A stretch of 28,997 nt of DNA from Bacteroides sp. UBA1773. GTDB taxonomy: Bacteria; Bacteroidota; Bacteroidia; Bacteroidales; Bacteroidaceae. The DNA is taken from contig DCGR01000038.1 in the NCBI GenBank assembly GCA_002315285.1, positions 1 through 28,997 of the forward strand, read 5' to 3'. Below, piece after piece: positions 17,014-25,521 of the stretch. The notes below the pieces were generated by a model. It saw only the letters and a list, made by a program, of their open reading frames with translations, did not search any database and was not told the origin of the DNA. A program made the translations under genes and the position numbers. Numbering within the stretch: the stretch's first letter is position 1; each line of letters begins with the position of its first letter.

Positions 17014-18471
17014 CTATTCTACAATGAAATTCTTTTTCTGCAGGAAAAAGAATAAAGTTCCAAATGACACCCAAACCAACAACATGACATAGGATTGCGG
17101 ACAGAAATGGACACCTTGTAGGCTTGGCATCGGGATAATCTGGAGAACGACAAAGCTAATTGAAAAAAATGCGCCAATCCAAGCCAAGACTTTAAGGAAT
17201 GTTTTATTGTCGTTATCGCGTTTCATCGTAACCAGTGTAGCGGCACAGGTGAAGAAAAAACCAATCGAAGCCCCAATCGAACTCATATCGACAAACCATC
17301 CTAAAGCTTCTCTTCCGAGTACAGGGCCACTGAGCGATACCAGCATGCAAAACAGCATGGCATTGCGGGGTGTGCCATGTCGTGTGTCTATGTTGGCAAA
17401 GATTTTGGGAAGGTAGCCGTCACGAGCCATTGAAAACATCAGTCGGCTTGAGGCAAGATAGAACCCCATGATGCCGGAAAGTACGGCACATGAAACGGCA
17501 ATTCCAATCAGAACCTTCCCTACGTTTCCCAACAACGCTTCTGCTGCCACTAACAGCACCCAATCGCCACTCAGCACTTTTTCAGGCCATTGCTTGAAAG
17601 CTGCTGCAGCCACCGTGTTGTTGGCCACATACACAAAGCACCCGAACAAAATGGCCACAATCATTATTTTCATGACCTTCTGGAATGAGAACTTGAATTC
17701 CTCTGCCACTTGTGGAATGGTGTCGAAACCCACAAAAGCCCAAGGGGCAATGGCAAATGTGGCTAGGATTGCGGAGAAAATGCCTTGGCATCCTACGTGG
17801 GCATAAGCATTGATTGCATCGGCATGCGCTCCGGCTGCAAGAGCCGCAGCCCTGTCGAATCCCCAAACGGGCTCCATATTGGCAAGACTGGTTGTGGGAC
17901 TGAATAAGGCGGCAATGGTGAGGATGAACACCGAACCAGCCAATAGACTTGCAAGAATGGTTTGAACGAATCCTGCTTTCTTGACCCCAATGATGTTGAG
18001 CCAGCCGAAAAGAATCAGAATGCCCGATGCCAGCAGCACCTCGCCACACCACACATTGAATCCTGCTATCTGATAGTGGAACCCCCATTTCAGCAGGTCC
18101 GCACTTCCATCCAGCCCATCAACGATTAGTCCGATGGCCGTTGAATTCATGGGTACATTCGTGAGATATGCTGCCACCAAAAACCATCCGCAGATATACG
18201 CCGGCATTCGTCCGAAGCATTGTTTTGTGAAGGTGAACTCTCCTCCTGCCCTCGGGTATTTCGGGACCATATATGCGTAGCTGAAAGCAATGACAATCAT
18301 GACCAATGCTCCCAAAAACATGGCTATGGCAGTTCCTTCAACGCCCGAATTGGGCAGGAATTTTTTCCCTGGATTGATGAAAGCTCCCCAGCCTATGATG
18401 CAGCCAAAGGCAAGTGCCCACACGTGCGTGGGCGAAAGGTGTTTTTGGAGTTTATTCTTTTCTTGTTTCAT
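17014..18471 (-). CDS. APC-superfamily amino acid/amine permease
   Basis: The 485-residue inner-membrane protein has about twelve hydrophobic segments. The first helix holds the family's unwound substrate-binding region (GCIIGWGAFINPGK). Segment APWAFVGFDTIPQVAEE is the APC signature around helix 6, and SRLMFSMARDGYLPKIFANI is the conserved helix 8-9 loop. It imports an amino acid or related amine by proton or sodium symport or exchange. The substrate cannot be read. Its ATG overlaps the stop of the DUF362 gene as TGATG, and a TTG one codon earlier is less likely. Sharing an operon with a LicC-like enzyme makes a headgroup precursor a possible substrate, but this is inference. Confidence 0.92.
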   Translation of the reverse strand: MKQEKNKLQKHLSPTHVWALAFGCIIGWGAFINPGKKFLPNSGVEGTAIAMFLGALVMIVIAFSYAYMVPKYPRAGGEFTFTKQCFGRMPAYICGWFLVAAYLTNVPMNSTAIGLIVDGLDGSADLLKWGFHYQIAGFNVWCGEVLLASGILILFGWLNIIGVKKAGFVQTILASLLAGSVFILTIAALFSPTTSLANMEPVWGFDRAAALAAGAHADAINAYAHVGCQGIFSAILATFAIAPWAFVGFDTIPQVAEEFKFSFQKVMKIMIVAILFGCFVYVANNTVAAAAFKQWPEKVLSGDWVLLVAAEALLGNVGKVLIGIAVSCAVLSGIMGFYLASSRLMFSMARDGYLPKIFANIDTRHGTPRNAMLFCMLVSLSGPVLGREALGWFVDMSSIGASIGFFFTCAATLVTMKRDNDNKTFLKVLAWIGAFFSISFVVLQIIPMPSLQGVHFCPQSYVMLLVWVSFGTLFFFLQKKNFIVE

Positions 18472-19583
18472 CAAATCCTTATCAGATTATATTTTCGGGT
18501 CCCGATGCCCAATTTCTCAGCATGAACAAGACCCGCCTCCCAGTCGGTATCGGGGTGTGCCATCTTGAAAACATCGTGGTGATGACATTCGTGGTCGTGT
18601 TCCGTTATTGCACTGTCGTTTACCACAGGTTGCTTATTGGCCGCATCCACACAAGCCTGATCCAAGGCCACGGGGTCGAACGAAGCAAACATGCCAACAT
18701 CAGGAATCAGTGGTAGGTCGTTGAAGGGTTCGCAGTCACATTCGGGCGACACATCGACCACCATACTTACATGGAATGTGGGTTTCCCATCCACAACAGC
18801 CTTTGCATATTCCGCAATTTTCTTGTTCATGACGGGTTTTGCCTCGTCCCATCTTGTCATGATGGCGCCTTTGGAACAATATGCGATGCAGTAGCCACAG
18901 CCCAAACAGTTTTTTTCGTTGATGGTGGCTTTGTGACCGACGATTGTGACACCTTGGTGGGCACAGTTTCTTGCGCAGGCACCACACCCGATACATAATT
19001 CTGCATCAACCATGGGAGTGCCGCTGCTATGCATCTCCATCTTGCCTTTCTTGGAGCCCGAACCCATTCCAAGGTTTTTCAGTGTTCCTCCGAATCCGGC
19101 GGAAATGTGACCTTTGAAATGGGTCAGTGACATGATGATGTCGGCCTCGGCAATTGCCGCACCGATTTTCGCCTCTTTCACATATTCCGCTCCTTCCACG
19201 GCAACCAACCGTTCGTCGGTACCACGTAGTCCATCAGCGATGATGGAATGGACACCAGTGGCCAATGGGTTGTATCCGTTGAAATACGCGGCATCCAAAT
19301 GATTGAGCGCATTGTTGCGATAACCCACATATAGCGTGTTGCAATCGGTGAGGAATGGCTTGCCTCCTTGTTTCTTGATATGGTCGCAAAGCACGCGGGC
19401 ATATTGTTGACGCAGGAATGCCAGATTACCGACTTCTCCGAAATGGATTTTGACAGCCACGAACTTGTCGGCGAAATCAATCCTGTCGATTCCGGCCCGT
19501 GTTATCAAGTGCTCGAATTTACCAAGCAGACTATTTCCTGCCTTTACGTGCAGGTCTGTAAAATAAACTGTTGAGGGTTCCAT
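18471..19583 (-). CDS. DUF362 protein with two [4Fe-4S] ferredoxin motifs
   Basis: The 370-residue cytoplasmic protein has an N-terminal DUF362 domain (about 5-180; KIHFGEVGNLAFLR, SLTHFKGHISAGFGGTLKN) and a bacterial ferredoxin insertion with two CxxCxxCxxxC motifs (Cys197-Cys207 and Cys226-Cys236), each able to bind a [4Fe-4S] cluster. The DUF362 core continues after it (FASFDPVALDQACVDA). The role is electron transfer or redox-linked, but partner and substrate are unknown. Near the end is a His-rich HDHECHHH run (329-336) that could bind metal. The ATG at 19583 was chosen because upstream codons run back through the TonB receptor gene and a promoter element lies just before it. It begins the operon with the APC permease. 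Confidence 0.9.
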   Translation of the reverse strand: MEPSTVYFTDLHVKAGNSLLGKFEHLITRAGIDRIDFADKFVAVKIHFGEVGNLAFLRQQYARVLCDHIKKQGGKPFLTDCNTLYVGYRNNALNHLDAAYFNGYNPLATGVHSIIADGLRGTDERLVAVEGAEYVKEAKIGAAIAEADIIMSLTHFKGHISAGFGGTLKNLGMGSGSKKGKMEMHSSGTPMVDAELCIGCGACARNCAHQGVTIVGHKATINEKNCLGCGYCIAYCSKGAIMTRWDEAKPVMNKKIAEYAKAVVDGKPTFHVSMVVDVSPECDCEPFNDLPLIPDVGMFASFDPVALDQACVDAANKQPVVNDSAITEHDHECHHHDVFKMAHPDTDWEAGLVHAEKLGIGTRKYNLIRI

Positions 19584-19597
19584 ATCACTATTTTTTG

Positions 19598-19605
19598 CAA
19601 ATATA
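19598..19605 (-). promoter_or_regulatory. -7 element for the DUF362 operon
   Basis: The minus strand reads TATATTTG, an exact TAnnTTTG, within TCGTATATTTGC, the same 12-mer as at 2872. It ends 14 bases before the ATG, implying a very short leader. It separates this operon from the receptor gene upstream. The -33 element is unclear. Confidence 0.55.
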
Positions 19606-19642
19606 CGAAAATATTCAAGGCAACGGACTTTTTCGGCAGAAA

Positions 19643-21967
19643 TCAGAATTTGTAGCTCACGCGCCCCATTAGTCTGAATCCTAAGCCCGGGATGCCGCTT
19701 TCCTGCAAACTTCCCTCTTCGTAATAAGTGTCGAACAGATTCGAGATGTCCAGCGAAACACCAAGTCCCTTTGGCGACTCCCATTCACATCCTGTTCCGA
19801 AAATGGCGTATGCTGATTGGGAATATATTTCGTTGGGAGTTGATTTGAGCATTGCTTTCAGGTTGTTTTTTATGCTTTCTTGTTTGGATTGTACATGCAT
19901 GTTGGCTCTTATCCACATGCTGCCAAAGTGCTTTTTGTCGATGATTTTTTGTGAGGCCACCACATTGAAGAGCCATTCGGGAATATTGCATATCTTGTGC
20001 GAGCCGGTAGAGTAGAATTTTTCCACTTCGAACGGATGCTGATAGGTCAGTGTGAGATTCAGCAATGTCTTCTGGTTGTTGTATTGCAAGGTGTTTTCGA
20101 TGCCGCCCATGCTGATCCTACCTGAATTATCGAACTCTATGTTGTAGAACACCAAATTCTTCACATTGTTGTAAAACAGGTTCATGTCGTATTTCAGGTG
20201 CTTGGGTTTCCAATTGAAGGTCGCGCCCAGTTGGAATGCGTCCATCACTTCTGGATCCAGGTCTTTGGCTTTCGCCAGGATCCTCAGTTTTGACGAACGG
20301 TAGAATGCCGGCGCGTCAACGTAGGAGTGGGAATATCCTCCTTTTAGGCTGAATACGGGTGTAGGAATCCAGATTATCGATGCGCGCGGCGACCAGTTGT
20401 TGATGCGTCGCTTGTCGTTCCTGACCTTATGGTCATAACGAAGGCCGCCATTGAAAATCAGCTTTGTGGAGAAATTATGCTTTAGCTGGGTAAACCCCGA
20501 TAGTGTATATTCCAAGCCATTGTACAGGATGTTGTTTTGTGCCGCCAGCAACTGGCTGAAGTTTCCTCCCATCACTACCTGTCCGTCGGCTATGATCAGA
20601 TTTTCGTATTGTGTGCCCACCATTACCGAGCCTTGTGCGTTTTTCCCATATTTATAGTTGATTGTGCCGCTCGCCATGCCTCCCAGGCTATAGTCCTCCC
20701 AGCTGAAAATCTGGAACGAACCCTGGGTAGTGACGGGCGCACGCAGCGCTTCTGTGAGTATTTGCACGTCGCTGGCCGGAATGGTGTCGCCCAATGCATT
20801 ATACACTTGCATGCGTTCCATAGAGCCAAATGCGGAAGCAACGAATGTGATGCTTCCCCATGTGTGGGAATACTCTATGTCTGTGCGCAAGTTTGTGCGC
20901 GACAAGCCAGGCTTGTCGCCATTGTTGCTCAGGTATTTGTCGTATGAATACTGCTCGTCGTACTCCAAAAGCGAATAGAAAGGCACTTTGTGCACAAATT
21001 GTCCGTATGCCGACACTTTTAGGTTGCCCCAGCGGATTTTCATGCCCAAATCGATGGTCGGACGGTTGTTGTATCCTTCGCTGTAGTGAGTCGAGCCATT
21101 CAGGTTGTGAACCTGTCCGTCCGACCTGAAAAACGATGCCCAAGCGAGGTATTCGCTATGCATGTTTCCATTGCCAAAAATCAATGACCCTCCGTAGGTC
21201 TTGAAGTTTCCCGAAAGAGCCGACACCTTGCCGCCATCGATTTCGTTAGCCGATTTTGTGATGATGTTGACAACTGCCGTAAGCGCCACGTTGCCATAGA
21301 GCGATGAAGCCGGACCGCGAAGCACTTCTATTTGCTTTATCCTGTCGATGTTGTATCGGTAGTCGAACGCCTCTCCATTGGTAGAGATGCTGTTCATGCG
21401 GTGTCCATCCACCATCACCAGCATGGTTTCCTGCCCTATCGCATAGATTCCGCGCATAGCCATGTTGTCGTTGATTCCACCCACGATCGACATTCCCGGG
21501 ACATACAGCATCAGCAAATCGGCCAACTTTATGCACCCCGAAGCCCTGATCATTTCCTCCGTTATCAGCGTCATCGGCACGGGCACCTCATCTTCGCGTT
21601 CCACCAGCTTCGAAGCCGTCGATACCAGGTTCTTTCCCATTTTCAAGCGTTCCACAGTTGCCATGAAACGAGGGTTGTCGTCATGGGCGGTATAGAAGGG
21701 GTCGGCCATCAGTAGCTGTTCCGTATATGATTCGGCTTGTTCATGCCTGTCGAGTTTCAGGTTGCTCAGGGCGAGCAAGCGGTACGCCTTCACCTGGTAA
21801 TCGTCGGGCAAGAGGTTTACGATGTTTTTGAGCAAGGAGTCGGCCAGTTCGAAATGTCCCATATCGTATGCCTCGCTTGCCTGTTGGAAGTGTTGTATTT
21901 CCGATTGTCCGTGCAGGGTGGCAAAGCAACAGCCAACCAAAAGCAACATTAGAGCCAGTCTTCTCAT
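19643..21967 (-). CDS. TonB-dependent receptor with N-terminal TPR-like extension
   Basis: The 774-residue outer-membrane protein has a signal peptide (1-20), then a helical, TPR-like region (about 22-110) instead of the CarboxypepD-like domain common in this phylum. A plug domain follows (about 124-240; PVPMTLITEEMIRASG, VMVDGHRMNS, LRGPASSLYG), then a beta barrel ending in Phe. ASKLVEREDEVPV may hold the TonB box. It should import an iron complex, cobalamin or other ligand with energy from TonB. Its ATG overlaps the kinase stop as ATGA, so it is the final gene of the signalling operon. No SusD partner is next to it, so it is unlikely to be a Sus-type glycan transporter. Confidence 0.92.
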   Translation of the reverse strand: MRRLALMLLLVGCCFATLHGQSEIQHFQQASEAYDMGHFELADSLLKNIVNLLPDDYQVKAYRLLALSNLKLDRHEQAESYTEQLLMADPFYTAHDDNPRFMATVERLKMGKNLVSTASKLVEREDEVPVPMTLITEEMIRASGCIKLADLLMLYVPGMSIVGGINDNMAMRGIYAIGQETMLVMVDGHRMNSISTNGEAFDYRYNIDRIKQIEVLRGPASSLYGNVALTAVVNIITKSANEIDGGKVSALSGNFKTYGGSLIFGNGNMHSEYLAWASFFRSDGQVHNLNGSTHYSEGYNNRPTIDLGMKIRWGNLKVSAYGQFVHKVPFYSLLEYDEQYSYDKYLSNNGDKPGLSRTNLRTDIEYSHTWGSITFVASAFGSMERMQVYNALGDTIPASDVQILTEALRAPVTTQGSFQIFSWEDYSLGGMASGTINYKYGKNAQGSVMVGTQYENLIIADGQVVMGGNFSQLLAAQNNILYNGLEYTLSGFTQLKHNFSTKLIFNGGLRYDHKVRNDKRRINNWSPRASIIWIPTPVFSLKGGYSHSYVDAPAFYRSSKLRILAKAKDLDPEVMDAFQLGATFNWKPKHLKYDMNLFYNNVKNLVFYNIEFDNSGRISMGGIENTLQYNNQKTLLNLTLTYQHPFEVEKFYSTGSHKICNIPEWLFNVVASQKIIDKKHFGSMWIRANMHVQSKQESIKNNLKAMLKSTPNEIYSQSAYAIFGTGCEWESPKGLGVSLDISNLFDTYYEEGSLQESGIPGLGFRLMGRVSYKF

Positions 21968-22848
21968 CGCGCGATTTTTGCAGGAATGATGAATGAAAAG
22001 GTTGTGCCTTCGTGGGCTTCCGACTTCATCAGGAGTTTTCCGCCATGATGTTGCTCTACGATGGTCTTCACGATGCCCATTCCAAGTCCGGTACCTTTTC
22101 CGATGGGTTTTGTTGTAAAGAAATCCTCAAACAACTTCCCTTGCGTTTCCTCGTCCATGCCCATGCCATTGTCGCTCATGTCTATTTGTAGCAACACTAT
22201 TTTCGGGTCATCGGTTTCCGAGGTCGTCATTCGGACGTCGATGGCTGGAGCATAATCCTTTTCGTTCAGCCGGGCACGTTCCTTCACCGTATAGCAGGCG
22301 TTGTTGATGATGTTGAGCACCGCGCGGCTCAAATCCTGCGGGATGACCATCAGCCTCGGCAACGATTCGGGATAATCTTCATGGATGGCAATGTTGAAGC
22401 TTTTGTCGCTGGCGCGCATGGCATGATAGCTTAGCCACACATATTCGTGCACCAGCTGTTTCACATCGGTGGGTATGAATTCGCCTTGTTTGCCACGGCT
22501 TTGCAGCAGGATGCCGTGGATAACGCTGATGGCACGATTGCCGTGTTCCTGTATCTTTTGCAGGTTTTCTTTCAGGTCGTTTGCGATGTCCTCCAGGTCG
22601 TCGGCATCGTCGTGGCTTATCTTATCGATATTCTCGTTTATGATGTCCTGCAAATCATCCAGCAGGTTTACCGACAATTTGCTGAAATTGATGACAAAAT
22701 TCAAGGGGTTCTGCACTTCATGGGCAATGCCAGCGCTGAGCAGCCCCAACGAAGCCATTTTCTCTTGCTTCTGAAGCTTTTCTTGCAGCATCGCGACCTG
22801 CTCCTGCAGCAAGGCTATCTGCTGTGTCAAACTTGTAGAATCTTCCAT
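21964..22848 (-). CDS. Soluble histidine kinase with intact H-box
   Basis: The 294-residue protein has no membrane segment or sensor domain. Residues 1-32 form a glutamine-rich coiled coil, followed by the dimerisation helix with AGIAHEVQNPLN (His43, the phosphoacceptor). A long second helix, with the extended hairpin seen in a Bacteroidetes kinase group, is followed by the ATP-binding domain: N-box with Asn183, DNGMGM (226-231), FEDFFTTKP and GKGTGLGMGI. It should autophosphorylate in the cytoplasm and donate to a receiver domain. The candidate is the REC-PP2C protein encoded at the head of this operon. It begins six bases after the stop of the neighbouring pseudokinase gene and ends in ATGA overlap with the TonB receptor gene. 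Confidence 0.93.
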   Translation of the reverse strand: MEDSTSLTQQIALLQEQVAMLQEKLQKQEKMASLGLLSAGIAHEVQNPLNFVINFSKLSVNLLDDLQDIINENIDKISHDDADDLEDIANDLKENLQKIQEHGNRAISVIHGILLQSRGKQGEFIPTDVKQLVHEYVWLSYHAMRASDKSFNIAIHEDYPESLPRLMVIPQDLSRAVLNIINNACYTVKERARLNEKDYAPAIDVRMTTSETDDPKIVLLQIDMSDNGMGMDEETQGKLFEDFFTTKPIGKGTGLGMGIVKTIVEQHHGGKLLMKSEAHEGTTFSFIIPAKIAR

Positions 22849-22854
22849 GTTCTC

Positions 22855-25521
22855 TTATTGATACAATTTTATTGTGAATACCGTATATTCGTTTTTCTCC
22901 GAGTCCACCTCGATGGAGCCACCCCAGTCTTGTAGCGTCTGTTGGCACAAGTACAATCCTACGCCCGGTGCTTCGCGGGTGGGCTTGGTGGTGAAGAAGG
23001 GGTCGAACACCTTGTCGATGATGGTATTCTCGATGCCTATGCCGTTGTCGTAAACCGACAGTTTCGCCTTGCAGTCGTTGTCGGCCGAGCCAGCGAGGGT
23101 GATGCGTATGACGGGCGAATAGCCAGTCGTGTCTGTCTGGCACTTTTTGGCTATTGCGTAGAAGCTGTTTTGCAGGAGTGACTGGATCACTTGGCTGAAA
23201 CTTGCCGCATTCACTCGTGCCCTCCACACCCCGTCCAGTCCGCAGGCTTCGATTCGGATGCCATATTGCCTGATTTCCTTCTCATAGTATGCATGGCATT
23301 TCTCCACATCCTTCTTGCAGATGTTGCCTATGTCTTCGGGTTCCACCTTGTTGTTGCGTTCCTTCAGCATCTCCTCCATGGCCTTCAGGATGCGGGTGGT
23401 GGAGAGTCCGTGTTCCTCGATTTTCGTCAGGTTGGTGCTCAGCATGTCTATCACGTCCATCGAGTCATCGAGCACGTCGTCGGGCATACTCACATCCTCT
23501 TCCTCCAGATTCTCTTTCAGGTCGTTGGCCAGTCCGATCGAGAGGTGTGAGAAATTGTTGATGTAGTTCATCGGGTTGAGGATGCGGTCAATCAATCCCT
23601 TCGTCAGCTTTCCGATGGCGGCTTCGCGTTCCTTTCTCGACAATTGCTTCTGTGTGTCTTCCAGTTCCTGCGTACGTTTCCTTACAAGCGACTCCAGCCG
23701 GATGCGTTCCATTCGGTTGCGGTATTGCTGCCATTTGAAGATGAGGTAGATGGTCAGTGCCACCAAAAGCAGGTAGGTCAGCAAGGCATACCATTGGAAG
23801 TAGATGGGGGTTGGCACACTGAAAAGCACCACGTCCGATTCGCTGATCACGCCGAAAGCATCCATCGAGCGTGCCTGGAGTGCGTAGTCGCCCGATGCCA
23901 GATGGCTCAGGTAGATGTCTTGGTCGGTGCTCCATGCGCTCCATTTGCTGTTGGCGTGTAGCCGATAGCTGTATTGTGTGGACCCCATAGGGTCGTGCTT
24001 GTCGTTGGCCATCAGGAAGCTTGCGCCAGAGTTGTCGCAGGTGAACTCGCGGATGTGGATGATTGGCGCATAGATGGGTCGTGTGCTGGCCTTTTGCAAG
24101 TCGAAGCGCAGCAGACCGAAACTGCCACCGATCCAAGCCACGCCCGATTTCACCTGCATGGCCTGTATTTCATACTGGTCGAACAGCTTGCACCATTTTT
24201 GCAGCCGTTGTGTCAGCGTGCCGCAACTCAGTCCATGGTTGCTTCCCACGGGTTTCCACTGGTTCCCATCCTCATCGGTATATTCGAACAGCAGGCTTAT
24301 GGCGGCATTGCCTTTCCAGTCGAACGATTTGGTGCCCGGGTCGAAACGATACGTCTCCTTGTAGAGGTTGACAGCCCATAGCGTGCCATCGGCTTCGGTC
24401 ACGTATTTCACCACGTTCGGGATGTCGGCCACTTTTCCGCCGTTGCCAGCCCAGTCGTATCGGTAGATGCCATCGAGCTCACCGGCAAAGATGGAGTTGC
24501 CGCTCACGTGCACCGACAAGGTGTGCTTGGGGGTGATTCTGCGCAATCCGTCGGCATAGTAGTCGAACAGTCCTTCTGCCGTTGCCAGCAGGGTGCCGTG
24601 TCCGTTGGTGTCGTAGAGCTGCCAGCAAGCGGCGTCGATGCCTTCCAGCTTGGTAAAGCGGTCGTCGGCATTCAGCCGGAACACTCCTCGCAAGGTCCCT
24701 ACCAGAAAATGCGAACCGGTGTTCATGATGCTCGTGACCTGCCCTTTCAGTCCGCTTGTCTCGGCGTATTGGGTGATGACAGGCGAGAGGTACACGGCAA
24801 ACAAGCCGTTGTTGGTAACCCCCCAAAGGCTGCCTTTCCCATCGTAGGCCAGGTTGATGACGTTGTCGCTACACAAGCCGTCAAGCTCGGTCAGCGACAT
24901 GCGCTTCTCCCCTCCCCTGTCGGTCAGCACCACTCCTTGGTTTGAGGTGGCGAGTGCCATCAGTTCCTGGTCGGCAATGTCGGCCACCGCGTTCACCTGC
25001 ACATTGTGCCATGTCGGACTATTGTCCGGCTGCACGCTTCCCCCCGTGTCGATGGGCAGCAGATCGTCGTCGAGACGAAACCGTTTCCCGTTGCTGGTGG
25101 TGAAGCTTATGGTGTGGTGGTACTCGCTTATCCGGGAAATCTCTCCTATCTGCTGTCCAGCCCGAGAGTCGTCGATCACGTAGATGGGCTTCTCGTCGGG
25201 AGTGAGGTAGCCAAGCACATTGTTGCCGCCAAACCACAAGCGTCCTTCCGATGTGATCAGCAGGCTCGTCACGCGCGATATTCCTGGCGTGTGTATCATC
25301 CGCCACGTCACTCCGTTGTAAATCAGCAATCCCTCGAAATTGCCCACGAACACCCGCCCCGTGCCGTCGCACGCCACCGCAAAGTTGCGGTTGTGGCCTT
25401 TGTACTCTGCGGCCGGGAAATTGCGGAAGAAGGGCCGTCCCCCAGTTTGGGGCGTCTGTCCCCACATTTCCATGTGGCATAGGACCAGCACAACCGACAA
25501 TATGCGACGTAGCTTCTTCAT
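22855..25521 (-). CDS. Periplasmic propeller sensor with degenerate histidine kinase domain
   Basis: The 888-residue protein has a signal peptide (1-22), a beta-propeller sensor of reg_prop type (about 45-470), a Y_Y_Y-like domain (about 510-568), one membrane helix (577-596) and a cytoplasmic coiled coil. In the kinase domain the H-box is KGLIDRILNPMNYI: Asp645-Arg646 occupy the positions of the phosphoacceptor His and following Glu. The codon is GAC at 23589-23587. ATP-site motifs persist: N-box around Asn785, DNGIGI (825-830), FDPFFTTKP and GVGLYL, the last being an altered G2 box. It probably cannot autophosphorylate on that residue. It could bind ATP and regulate the neighbouring kinase. 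The ATG overlaps the WD40 gene stop as ATGA. An upstream frame extends 60 codons into that gene. Confidence 0.9.
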   Translation of the reverse strand: MKKLRRILSVVLVLCHMEMWGQTPQTGGRPFFRNFPAAEYKGHNRNFAVACDGTGRVFVGNFEGLLIYNGVTWRMIHTPGISRVTSLLITSEGRLWFGGNNVLGYLTPDEKPIYVIDDSRAGQQIGEISRISEYHHTISFTTSNGKRFRLDDDLLPIDTGGSVQPDNSPTWHNVQVNAVADIADQELMALATSNQGVVLTDRGGEKRMSLTELDGLCSDNVINLAYDGKGSLWGVTNNGLFAVYLSPVITQYAETSGLKGQVTSIMNTGSHFLVGTLRGVFRLNADDRFTKLEGIDAACWQLYDTNGHGTLLATAEGLFDYYADGLRRITPKHTLSVHVSGNSIFAGELDGIYRYDWAGNGGKVADIPNVVKYVTEADGTLWAVNLYKETYRFDPGTKSFDWKGNAAISLLFEYTDEDGNQWKPVGSNHGLSCGTLTQRLQKWCKLFDQYEIQAMQVKSGVAWIGGSFGLLRFDLQKASTRPIYAPIIHIREFTCDNSGASFLMANDKHDPMGSTQYSYRLHANSKWSAWSTDQDIYLSHLASGDYALQARSMDAFGVISESDVVLFSVPTPIYFQWYALLTYLLLVALTIYLIFKWQQYRNRMERIRLESLVRKRTQELEDTQKQLSRKEREAAIGKLTKGLIDRILNPMNYINNFSHLSIGLANDLKENLEEEDVSMPDDVLDDSMDVIDMLSTNLTKIEEHGLSTTRILKAMEEMLKERNNKVEPEDIGNICKKDVEKCHAYYEKEIRQYGIRIEACGLDGVWRARVNAASFSQVIQSLLQNSFYAIAKKCQTDTTGYSPVIRITLAGSADNDCKAKLSVYDNGIGIENTIIDKVFDPFFTTKPTREAPGVGLYLCQQTLQDWGGSIEVDSEKNEYTVFTIKLYQ

